Shown here: positions 6,844-13,133 of the stretch, piece by piece
How positions within the stretch are numbered: the first letter of the stretch is position 1
Layout of the letters: each line of letters opens with the position of its first letter
Source of the DNA: CAYJVB01 sp964373575
Lineage (GTDB): Archaea; Aenigmatarchaeota; Aenigmatarchaeia; CG10238-14
Direction: 5' to 3'
Length of the DNA: 17,860 nt
NCBI GenBank assembly: GCA_964373575.1
Contig: CAYJVB010000014.1
Span: 1-17,860 of the forward strand
Made by a program: the position numbers and the translations under genes
The notes under the pieces: generated by a model
The model's input: only the letters and a program-made list of their open reading frames with translations
Told to the model about the DNA's origin: nothing
The model's database searches: none

Positions 6844-6858
6844 TTGCTAACGATACCC

Positions 6859-7155
6859 ATGAAAAAAAGCGAATTAATAACCTTAAGAACAGTTCCAGAA
6901 GACGAAAAAAGATTACAAAAGCTTGCTAAACTGGATGAAAGAAGCAAACCAGATGAGATAAGATTTGTTTTAGAAAAAGGAATCAGAGAAAGGTTGAAAG
7001 AAATTGCAATAGAAAAATACACTAGAGGCGAATTAACTTTATCCAAAGCTGCAGAATTGGCCGAAATATCAATTTGGGAGATGTTAGAGATATTCAAAAC
7101 CAAAAAAATATCCTATAACCTAGATATGGAAGCTGTTTCAGAAGCCCTGAAGTGA
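6859..7155 (+). CDS. UPF0175 family antitoxin
   Basis: A 98-residue protein of the UPF0175 antitoxin family. The N-terminus (ITLRTVPEDEKRLQKLAKL, 7-25) resembles a ribbon-helix-helix DNA-binding module. The C-terminal half carries the family hallmark IEKYTRGELTLSKAAELAEISIWEMLEIF (51-79), followed by ISYNLDMEAVSEAL. Such proteins neutralise a PIN-like toxin and usually repress their own promoter. A TTG start five codons upstream (6844) is possible, but ATG 6859 fits better because the TATA box at 6820-6827 puts transcription start near 6850. The toxin gene begins four bases after its stop. Inverted ATGTTATAAT half-sites around the promoter fit autoregulation. Confidence 0.85.
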   Translation: MKKSELITLRTVPEDEKRLQKLAKLDERSKPDEIRFVLEKGIRERLKEIAIEKYTRGELTLSKAAELAEISIWEMLEIFKTKKISYNLDMEAVSEALK

Positions 7156-7159
7156 TAAT

Positions 7160-7684
7160 TTGCTAGCCGTTTCTAATAGTTCCCCGCTAATTTTCTTGAC
7201 TAAAATACCAAAGCTATTAGAAATTTCTGAAAAATTTTATGATAGCATAATTATTCCGGCCGAGGTTTACAACGAAACAATTGAAGCAGGTCTACTTTCA
7301 GGAAGTTCTTTTATAAAAGAAAATGCTCTAGAAATAAAAAAATTAGTCGAAGAAAAATTTGTAGAGATAAGAGAATTAAAAAATGAAGGGATTAAAGTAA
7401 GGAATAATATTTCAAACGATCTATCTTTAGGAGAATCTTCGGCAATCGCCTTAGCAGTTCAAGAAAATATAAAAAATATTCTAATTGACGAAAAAAGAGC
7501 AACAATTGTCGCCAAAGAATTAAAATTAGTGTCTCAACCTATCAGTGCTCTGCCAATTCTAGCTTACAGAAAAAAATGGATTAATAAAGAAGAAGCTGTG
7601 GAGTTACTGGATGAACTTTTAGTTAACAATTACTACTTAAGTTCCGTTGATTATAAGAAAATTTTATCATTAGTGGATAAATGA
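7160..7684 (+). CDS. DUF3368-type PIN-domain-like toxin (putative RNase)
   Basis: This 174-residue protein matches the DUF3368 group of PIN-like proteins, which are the partners of UPF0175 antitoxins and are presumed metal-dependent ribonucleases. The N-terminus VSNSSPLIFL (4-13) is diagnostic, with N6 where classical PIN domains have the first aspartate. Further acidic positions are E39 in EVYNE, E92 in LSLGESSAIALA and D110 in ILIDEKRA, so most of the acidic pocket is kept. The only sensible start is the TTG at 7160: earlier in-frame codons are not starts and soon meet a stop, and family members begin just before this strand. The four-base gap to the antitoxin implies coupled expression. 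Target RNA is unknown. Confidence 0.82.
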   Translation: MLAVSNSSPLIFLTKIPKLLEISEKFYDSIIIPAEVYNETIEAGLLSGSSFIKENALEIKKLVEEKFVEIRELKNEGIKVRNNISNDLSLGESSAIALAVQENIKNILIDEKRATIVAKELKLVSQPISALPILAYRKKWINKEEAVELLDELLVNNYYLSSVDYKKILSLVDK

Positions 7685-7710
7685 TATGCCACAAAAAAAT
7701 TCTATTACAA

Positions 7711-7720
7711 CCATAAATGT
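7711..7720 (+). promoter_or_regulatory. weak TATA-like element for the RPA-like gene
   Basis: CCATAAATGT is centred about 27 bases before ATG 7742, the leaderless spacing used by other genes here. The match to the TATA consensus is poor, so spacing is the main argument. Confidence 0.3.
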
Positions 7721-7741
7721 CTTCACTCCATATTCTATACC

Positions 7742-8482
7742 ATGGAAACAAGACGACAGACTGCGGTTAGAACTCGTGTTTCTGATATTACAAACTCGAA
7801 ATTCATCCGAAAAGAAGGGTTTGAGCCCAGTTATGTGATAACTGATCTGGGTTTGAAAATATCCCGTGCAAAAATTATGGGTACTATAATAGACAAGTTC
7901 ATTAGTGAAAACGGCACTTTCTCTTCAATAACTGTAGTAGACGACACAGGTTCAGTCAGGGTTAAAGCTTTTCAGGAAGACATTGAAATATTTGATACAT
8001 TAGAATTAGGCGAAACAGTAACTGTTATCGGGAGAGTGAAGGAATATAATGAAGAGAATTACCTTACACCAGAAGTTATCAAAAAAATATCTGATCCAAA
8101 TTATGAAACTCTCCACAAATTAGAAATACTGAAGGGAGTTCTCAATCAGCGTCTTGTAGTAGAAATGGTTGAAAAAGAAAAGGGTAAATTTTCTGATTTA
8201 GAAGAGCTTAAGAATTATCTAATCAAAGAATATAGCATCCCCCAGTACTCTATAGAGGGTGTTTTGGAATCATTAAAAACAATAGAACCAGTGAACAATA
8301 AAAATTATAAAGAATCTATAGTAGAAGTAATAAAAAAACTCGATAATGGAAAAGGAGTTGAAATAAGAAAACTGATGATCGAATGCAAACTTCCGGATGA
8401 CATATTTGGAGAAGTGGTGAGCGATATGCTGAACGACGGGATCTGTTATGAGTCATCACCAGGAATCATCAGACTTGCATAA
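7742..8482 (+). CDS. RPA32-like single-stranded DNA-binding protein
   Basis: The 246-residue protein looks like an archaeal RPA2/RPA32-type subunit. An N-terminal arm (1-25) precedes one OB-fold (about 40-118) with the typical strands ISRAKIMGTIIDKF, FSSITVVDDTGSVRVKAF and LGETVTVIGRVKEYNEENYLTPEVI. A linker of charged helices follows, and a C-terminal winged helix (about 180-246) resembles the protein-interaction domain of RPA32. It would bind single-stranded DNA in replication and repair alongside MCM and RFC. The gene has a possible leaderless ATG at 7742 and ends ten bases before the GTG of aIF2-beta, so it probably heads an operon running to the DUF424 protein. The exact RPA subtype is uncertain because no other RPA gene is in view. 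Confidence 0.85.
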   Translation: METRRQTAVRTRVSDITNSKFIRKEGFEPSYVITDLGLKISRAKIMGTIIDKFISENGTFSSITVVDDTGSVRVKAFQEDIEIFDTLELGETVTVIGRVKEYNEENYLTPEVIKKISDPNYETLHKLEILKGVLNQRLVVEMVEKEKGKFSDLEELKNYLIKEYSIPQYSIEGVLESLKTIEPVNNKNYKESIVEVIKKLDNGKGVEIRKLMIECKLPDDIFGEVVSDMLNDGICYESSPGIIRLA

Positions 8483-8492
8483 TGGTGGTATA

Positions 8493-8989
8493 GTGAAAAG
8501 TTATGAAGAAATGTTAAAAGAAGGTCTNNNNNNNNNNCTCCAGAGCTTTTAAGGGAAGAAGCACTAAAACTAGGAAAAGAAATCAAAGTTCAAGAAGTGT
8601 TAAAAGAAGGTCTGGATAGATTGTCTACACATGTTGCTAGCGATATAAGACTTGAAGTTCCTAAGCCTCAAATATCCATTTCTGGAAGCCAAACATTCAT
8701 TTCAAACTTCATTGAAATCTCAAATGTTATCAGACGTGATCCGCAACATCTATCGAAATATCTCTCTCGAGAATTGGCAGTACCATCAAGTGTTGATGGG
8801 AATAGGTTAGTTCTTCAGGGTAAAGTTTATCATACATTAATTGAAAAAAAGATTGAATCATATCTAAAAGAATATGTCTACTGCAATGAATGTGGAAAAC
8901 CCGACACCCATCTTATCAAGCATGAAAGAATTCTGTTGTTGAAGTGTGATGCATGCGGAGCAAAGCAACCGGTTAAAAGTTTTAAATAA
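8493..8989 (+). CDS. translation initiation factor aIF2-beta (interrupted by assembly gap)
   Basis: aIF2-beta is the subunit of the heterotrimeric factor that brings initiator tRNA to the small ribosomal subunit. The part after the gap (8597-8989) gives the whole core: SGSQTFISNFIEISNVIRRD, the NRLVLQGKVY segment and a C-terminal zinc ribbon CNECGKPDTHLIK...KCDACGAKQPV with four cysteines. The proper N-terminus seems to lie before the gap: GTG at 8493, reading KSYEEMLKEGL, preceded by a GGTGGT SD-like run at 8484-8489. After the Ns come about 59 bases and then VLKEGLDRLSTHV, a near repeat of MLKEGL. Removing the gap and the extra bases would give a normal protein of about 136 residues. As assembled the two halves are out of frame, which is most likely an assembly artefact. 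No pseudogene claim is made. Confidence 0.85.
8528..8537. other. assembly gap (ten Ns)
   Basis: Ten Ns interrupt the aIF2-beta gene. The 20 bases left of the gap (ending GTTAAAAGAAGGTCT) recur almost exactly 59 bases to its right (8589-8612 region). This suggests overlapping contig ends that were scaffolded rather than merged; the true gap length is unknown and could be negative. Confidence 0.9.
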
Positions 8990-9001
8990 AGAGGTGATTT
9001 T

Positions 9002-9346
9002 TTGCAAGAGGAAGAAATTAATGAAGAAGCAGAAAAATTGCCATTTCCCATGGCGCCTATTGTTAGATTAATGAGGGAGAATTTGGACAGAGACAAGTTA
9101 ATCAAAAGTCAGGTAAAAATTGAGATGAATAGATGGTTAGCAGAAATGTGTATCAGAGTAACAAAAGAAATGAACAAAAGACCATATACTTCAGTCGATA
9201 TGTCTGCATTCAAGGAAGCAAAAAAAGTCTATGAAGACTTGGAAGAAATGCAGAAAGAAAAAGAAAGAATAATAGTTAGCATGGAGAAAATTAAACTTGA
9301 TTGCGATTCGTTGATTAGGGATTTGAACAAAAAACTTGAATTATGA
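9002..9346 (+). CDS. histone-fold protein with C-terminal coiled coil
   Basis: This 114-residue protein looks like a divergent archaeal histone with an added tail. Residues 13-22 (LPFPMAPIVR) and LMRENLDRDKLIKSQVKIEMNRWLAEM match helix 1, loop 1 and helix 2 of the LPIAPVGRLIRK...VS..A histone pattern. RPYTSVDMSAFKEAKKV (60-76) fits loop 2 and helix 3, although the usual RKT is replaced by RPYT. Residues 78-112 form a long amphipathic helix with regular 3-4 hydrophobic spacing (L80, M83, I90, M94, I97, C101, L104, L108), so a coiled coil is likely. Archaeal histones are normally about 65-70 residues without a tail. The TTG start at 9002 has the SD GAGGTG at 8991-8996. The gene ends in an overlap with the DUF424 gene. 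Whether it binds DNA is unknown. Confidence 0.65.
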   Translation: MQEEEINEEAEKLPFPMAPIVRLMRENLDRDKLIKSQVKIEMNRWLAEMCIRVTKEMNKRPYTSVDMSAFKEAKKVYEDLEEMQKEKERIIVSMEKIKLDCDSLIRDLNKKLEL

Positions 9347-9636
9347 TGTTTTGGTCGAAAATCTTCAAAATAAAAGATCATTTTCTTGTTGCAATATGTG
9401 ACGAGGAATTATTAGATAAAACAATATCTGTGGATAATTTTAAAATCAGGGTTAGTAAAATGTTTTACGGCGGAAAACTCATAGATGAGAAAGAGGCCCT
9501 AATCCTGATGGAAAAATCTACAATTGGAAACTTATTCGGTAAAAAAGTAGTACACTTGGCAATTGAGCATAATTTTATTGCTGAAGAAAATGTTATGTAT
9601 ATTAACGGGATACCACATGCTCAATTTATCCAATAG
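9343..9636 (+). CDS. DUF424 family archaeal protein
   Basis: A 97-residue protein matching the archaeal DUF424 family (COG2412), function unknown. The family pattern is clear: VAICDEELLDKT (16-27), FYGGKLIDEKEALILM (41-56), GNLFGKKVVHLAIEHNFI (62-79) and the C-terminal hallmark YINGIPHAQ (86-94). Members are small, soluble and commonly encoded beside aIF2-beta, so a link to translation or RNA is often guessed; nothing in the sequence proves it. The start overlaps the stop of the histone-like gene in ATGATG, where the ATG at 9346 would work equally well. The 3' end overlaps the next gene's start by 20 bases. Confidence 0.85.
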   Translation: MMFWSKIFKIKDHFLVAICDEELLDKTISVDNFKIRVSKMFYGGKLIDEKEALILMEKSTIGNLFGKKVVHLAIEHNFIAEENVMYINGIPHAQFIQ

Positions 9637-9991
9637 AAAGGCACAATTCTTCATTTTAACATCAGTTGTAATAATAGGACTGTTTTATAGTCTTAGTCGT
9701 TATATAAATCCATTTTCTTTTATAGATACTTCGAAAGGCATAAGAGGAGACGAAACTTTCTTTTTTGATAATGTCAAAGAAAAAACAGTGAAAACAGTTC
9801 AGATTAGCTCGCCAGATGAATTAGAAAACAATATGAAAAAATTTAGAGAATTTACACAAAATGTTGCAGCTGAAAACGGTTACGTTCTTGCATATGTTTA
9901 TTCTATTTCCGATCAATCAGTTAATGTATCAATGACCCTAAAATCACAAAAGGCTGAATTAAAATCTGATTTCACCGTGCAAAGACCTTGA
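9617..9991 (+). CDS. small membrane-anchored protein, pilin-like N-terminus
   Basis: I chose the ATG at 9617 (124 residues), because translation from the upstream ATG at 9563 would overlap DUF424 by more than 70 bases and add a non-homologous-looking stretch. The protein starts with a short basic segment (LNLSNRKAQ), one hydrophobic helix (about 10-27, FFILTSVVIIGLFYSL) and then a roughly 95-residue soluble domain, probably outside the cytoplasm. The basic-then-hydrophobic start with KAQFFI resembles archaeal type IV pilin-like or signal-anchor proteins, but I see no certain peptidase site and cannot name a family. It overlaps DUF424 by 20 bases at its start and the convergent rfcL gene by 20 bases at its end. 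Confidence 0.6.
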   Translation: MLNLSNRKAQFFILTSVVIIGLFYSLSRYINPFSFIDTSKGIRGDETFFFDNVKEKTVKTVQISSPDELENNMKKFREFTQNVAAENGYVLAYVYSISDQSVNVSMTLKSQKAELKSDFTVQRP

Positions 9992-11096
9992 TGTATGGTA
10001 AAAACTCGCTTTTGATCTTTCTTGTTGAACAATGAAGTTGCATAGAAAATTCTAATAACTTTTCTTTATTTTCAGCCCTACTGTCTTTAGACATGGACAG
10101 CGACTTTATTTTGTCCGGATACTGGTACCTGGAAAATTTTCTATACATTTCTTTCTTTGAGAGGGCAACACCAGCAGTCATCATATCAATCATGTATTTC
10201 AGGAATTTATGTTCTTGTCTAATTTTTCTTCTGTTATTAAACAAATCTGCTTTCGAAAGCATCTCATACGCCTTAGCAATTTCTTCTGACTTCTCATATT
10301 CATTCAGAATGTTTTGTTCAATCCACCAAAAAATCTCTTCAGGATCTTTGTCAGTATTCTGTAACGATAGTTTTGCAGAAATCGCTGTTTTAGTTTTGAA
10401 TATTATTTTCAGTACATCAAAAACACTAGTTTCTCTCTCCCTTTGACCTAATGATTCTAAATCTTTCAGTTGAATACTTCTCTTATCTCTCGCTAACATC
10501 TCCAAATCATTTATAGCAGATCTTAAATCACCTTCAGCTCTTTTAGCTATCTGCTTTAAGATATCTTTTTCACACAATAAGTTTTCATTTTTGCAGATGG
10601 CTTCTAATCTTTTCACAACATCAAAATATGAAACCTTTCCAAACTGCACAAGCTGAACATAATTATGCAAACTTCTCAACCTTGGATCCCACGGACTATT
10701 AGCAGTTAAAACTATTGGATAACTGGAGTCTTTTATCATCCGATTAATCTCTCCAACTCCCCCACGATCTTCTCTACCAGTTACTCCGTCAATTTCATCG
10801 ATTAAAAACAGCTTGCCTTTTTTGAACAATGACATTTGATTCATGGATCTACCCAAAACTTCTTTTATTTGATCAGATGTTCTGTAGCTTGATGCATTTA
10901 ACTCAATGATATCTAAATTCTCTTCTTTGGCCAATGCTTCAACTAAGCATGTTTTGCCAACGCCAGGAGGTCCGTGAAAAAGCAAAGCTTTCTTACCGGG
11001 TTTCCAATTTTTGTACCATTTTATAATCTGTTCAACCGCCTTTTCTTGCCCAACGACCTCAGAAATTCCCCGGGGTGTATATTTTCTTGTCCACAT
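9972..11096 (-). CDS. rfcL: replication factor C large subunit (short form)
   Basis: RfcL works with four RfcS subunits to load the PCNA sliding clamp. The 374-residue protein has the AAA+ module with Walker A GPPGVGKT (42-49), Walker B LIDEID (98-103), sensor 1 in TANSPWD (N133) and sensor 2 region EGDLRSAINDLEML. Helical collar sequences follow to the end (FSRYQYPDKIKSL...LEFSMQLHCSTRKIKSEFLPYI). Archaeal RfcL proteins are commonly longer and end in an acidic/basic tail with a PIP box that contacts PCNA; here the protein stops right after the collar at KVFAR with no such tail. It is the last gene of the rfcS operon, ten bases after the SpoIIM-like gene, and its 3' end overlaps a convergent gene by 20 bases. 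Confidence 0.95.
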   Translation of the reverse strand: MWTRKYTPRGISEVVGQEKAVEQIIKWYKNWKPGKKALLFHGPPGVGKTCLVEALAKEENLDIIELNASSYRTSDQIKEVLGRSMNQMSLFKKGKLFLIDEIDGVTGREDRGGVGEINRMIKDSSYPIVLTANSPWDPRLRSLHNYVQLVQFGKVSYFDVVKRLEAICKNENLLCEKDILKQIAKRAEGDLRSAINDLEMLARDKRSIQLKDLESLGQRERETSVFDVLKIIFKTKTAISAKLSLQNTDKDPEEIFWWIEQNILNEYEKSEEIAKAYEMLSKADLFNNRRKIRQEHKFLKYMIDMMTAGVALSKKEMYRKFSRYQYPDKIKSLSMSKDSRAENKEKLLEFSMQLHCSTRKIKSEFLPYIKVFAR

Positions 11097-11106
11097 TTCA
11101 ACATCT

Positions 11107-11769
11107 CTAAAAAATAACAGGTTTCAGTCCAATTTTCCAGTGAGAATAGATTATAAATGTCTCTATAACAGCCGCAACTACCAGCAATAAAACAACTATT
11201 ATTAAGATCTTTACATTTTGTCTAAAAGTTTTTTTGAAAGATTCAGTTCTTGATTTTATCTTCCAAATTTTACGAGGAAATATAATCGAATAGCTAAGAT
11301 ACATTCCTTCAACTAAAGCTAAAATACTGGCCAACAGCTCTAAAACCAATACGCCGAAAAATCCAATTACTTGAAGAAGACTAGCCTTATCAGTATAATA
11401 TGCTATACCGCTAATAAATCCTGAAATAATACCATTGCCAATAACTGAAATCAATGAGAAAATAAAAGTTGTTCCAAGACTAAAATCTAATAAAGCAACA
11501 TTGAAATTGTGTAGAAAAATCAATCCAAATATCTGAAAGAACTTTCCTTGTTCAAATAAGTCTTTGAATTTAGCAAAAACATCCTGCTCCAACAAATCAC
11601 CTAGAAATTTCTCTACTAGCTGCGGTTGGTTTTGAATGGCATATCTTCCAGAAAAATAAAACAAAGCATACGAAAAAATAAACAGTGCAATTAATGTGGC
11701 ATAAATCCACTTCTTTCTTCTTTTGGTCAGAATTTCTTTGACTTCATCAACATAAATCTTCCCACTCAT
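11107..11769 (-). CDS. SpoIIM-like (stage II sporulation protein M family) membrane protein
   Basis: A 220-residue integral membrane protein of the SpoIIM/DUF95 family. It has a basic cytoplasmic start (KEILTKRRKKW), a first transmembrane helix (22-40), an extracytoplasmic segment, the family core FLHNFNVALLDFSLG (85-99), and further helices at about 100-124, 131-165 and 186-209. In archaea this family occurs without sporulation and its role is unknown; in Bacillus SpoIIM acts in engulfment. The ATG directly follows the TAA of the cupin gene (TAAATG), so the genes are co-transcribed. Its presence between the two RFC subunits is probably a convenience of operon organisation rather than evidence for a replication role. 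Confidence 0.85.
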   Translation of the reverse strand: MSGKIYVDEVKEILTKRRKKWIYATLIALFIFSYALFYFSGRYAIQNQPQLVEKFLGDLLEQDVFAKFKDLFEQGKFFQIFGLIFLHNFNVALLDFSLGTTFIFSLISVIGNGIISGFISGIAYYTDKASLLQVIGFFGVLVLELLASILALVEGMYLSYSIIFPRKIWKIKSRTESFKKTFRQNVKILIIVVLLLVVAAVIETFIIYSHWKIGLKPVIF

Positions 11770-12126
11770 TTATACAACTACCTCGTGGTTTTCCATTTTA
11801 AAAGCAGGAGAAGTGAAAGTTGCTAATTTCAAATTCCCTTCATAACGATATTTTTTATTAGGTTTTAGTAAAACTGCATGATTTTTTTTAAGTTCATATT
11901 TTTTATTTTCTATTATTATCTTTCCTTTACCATTCAAAACTAAAATTATTTCTTCAAAAACTTTATTTATTGCAAATCCATCATCCGGATATTTCCCATC
12001 TATTTCAACCAATGCAAGGCTAGTTTTCTCACTACCGAAGAGATATTCATAAATCACGCATTTTTCAGAATTCATAACTTTGTTTGTATCTTCAAGTTTG
12101 ATTATTTCCACCTTCATTTATACAAC
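11766..12126. repeat. 13-bp direct repeats bracketing the cupin gene
   Basis: TCATTTATACAAC occurs at 11766-11778 and again at 12114-12126, covering the start of the SpoIIM-like gene and the start of the cupin gene. Recombination between the copies would remove exactly 348 bases, the complete cupin frame, and leave rfcS and spoIIM intact. Confidence 0.75.
11770..12117 (-). CDS. small cupin-fold protein lacking metal-binding histidines
   Basis: The 115-residue protein fits a single cupin barrel. The first motif region is DDGFAINKVFEEIILVLNGKGKIII (45-69) and the second HAVLLKPNKKYRYEGN (80-95). The canonical metal ligands (two His and Glu in motif 1, His in motif 2) are mostly replaced; E55 or E56 and P86 are kept. 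It is therefore probably a non-metal, ligand-binding or structural cupin, and the ligand is unknown. The gene sits between rfcS (nine bases) and the SpoIIM-like gene (no gap) and is bracketed by 13-bp direct repeats, which suggests it was inserted there. Its lysine- and asparagine-rich composition is compatible with a later arrival but is weak evidence. Confidence 0.7.
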   Translation of the reverse strand: MKVEIIKLEDTNKVMNSEKCVIYEYLFGSEKTSLALVEIDGKYPDDGFAINKVFEEIILVLNGKGKIIIENKKYELKKNHAVLLKPNKKYRYEGNLKLATFTSPAFKMENHEVVV

Positions 12127-13083
12127 CTATTTTTTAATCAGTAAAAATTGCGCTATTAACGCCTCCAGTTGAATTAGTTCAGAACCCCCTTCCGAGATTC
12201 TAAAATCATACTCACCAATCAGCTCAATCAATTTAACTTTGTTTTCCTCTGAAATATCAAGATTGTAGACCTGCTTATGAATTTCTTTAATTATATCCTC
12301 CCCCGACAACCCTTCAATCAATAACATATGCTGCAGTTTCTTCCTCGCCTCAGCAAACTTCCCGTTTAATACAAGATTTAACATGTCTTTTACATCATCC
12401 GGTTTGGCTTGATTAGCAACATCATAAATCACATTATCCGTTATTTTCTCTTTCAGTGAGGCAGCAGCTTGTAAAAGATTAGAAACTTTTCTCAAATCAC
12501 CTTCAGATAAATACATCAATGCCTTTATCGCCTCATCCGAAATTTTAATCTTCTCATTTTCAGCAATCTTTTCAATATATTTTTTCGCATTACTTTCATC
12601 CAGCCTCTTAAATCTAAAAACACTACATCTGCTTTGAATAGGCTCTATAATCTTCGAGCTATAGTTACATATCAAAAAAAATCTAGTCGTATTTGAAAAA
12701 TTTTCCATCGTTCTTCTCAACGCCTGTTGCGCATCTGAGGTCAAAGCATCAGCCTCATCCAATAAAATAAGTTTGAATGGAACATTACCAATTGATCTAG
12801 TCCTTGCAAAATCTTTTATCTTACCTCTAACAACAGCTATTCCCCTCTCATCACTACTGTTCATCTCCAAAACACTCTGTCTCCAATGTTCTCCAAAAAG
12901 ATCTTGCGCTAAAGCAAGTGCAGAAGCAGTCTTACCAGTCCCCGGCGGTCCAGCCAACAAGCAGTGTGGTACATTTCTGTCCTTAACAAAAGCCTTTAAC
13001 CTTTCAATAACATGTGTTTGGTTGATAACATCGTTTAGGCTTTTAGGCCTGTATTTCTCAGCCCATACCTGGAAGTCAGACAT
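12127..13083 (-). CDS. rfcS: replication factor C small subunit
   Basis: RfcS forms the bulk of the pentameric clamp loader. The 318-residue protein is typical in length and carries an intact AAA+ module: AEKYRPKSLNDVINQ near the start, Walker A GPPGTGKT (45-52), Walker B LLDEAD (107-112), sensor 1 in CNYSSK (N140), the SRC arginine-finger motif (151-153) and sensor 2 in EGDLRKVSNLLQ. A helical collar follows to residue 318. No intein is present in the Walker A region, a frequent insertion site in archaeal rfcS. The ATG at 13083 is 25-29 bases from a TATA region shared with the divergent AK6-like gene. It heads the operon rfcS, cupin, spoIIM, rfcL. Confidence 0.97.
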   Translation of the reverse strand: MSDFQVWAEKYRPKSLNDVINQTHVIERLKAFVKDRNVPHCLLAGPPGTGKTASALALAQDLFGEHWRQSVLEMNSSDERGIAVVRGKIKDFARTRSIGNVPFKLILLDEADALTSDAQQALRRTMENFSNTTRFFLICNYSSKIIEPIQSRCSVFRFKRLDESNAKKYIEKIAENEKIKISDEAIKALMYLSEGDLRKVSNLLQAAASLKEKITDNVIYDVANQAKPDDVKDMLNLVLNGKFAEARKKLQHMLLIEGLSGEDIIKEIHKQVYNLDISEENKVKLIELIGEYDFRISEGGSELIQLEALIAQFLLIKK

Positions 13084-13104
13084 ACAATCAGTATAGTAGT
13101 ATGA

Positions 13105-13118
13105 TTTTATATTTTAAA
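13105..13118. promoter_or_regulatory. second shared bidirectional TATA region
   Basis: TTTTATATTTTAAA lies midway between the divergent starts ATG 13083 (rfcS, minus) and ATG 13134 (AK6-like, plus). TTTTATAT (13105-13112) is centred 26 bases from the plus start; the minus-strand reading TTTAAAATATAAAA is centred about 29 bases from the rfcS start. Confidence 0.55.
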
Positions 13119-13133
13119 TCCGACAGGTGTATT

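Noticed and set aside
7686..7835. Frame beginning MPQKNSITTINVF between the toxin and the RPA-like gene
   Set aside because: It overlaps the RPA-like gene out of frame for most of its length, shows no family features and would clash with the leaderless RPA-like start.
10093..10446. Plus-strand frame of 117 codons opposite rfcL
   Set aside because: Composition is that of reverse-complemented coding sequence; rfcL is certain on the other strand.
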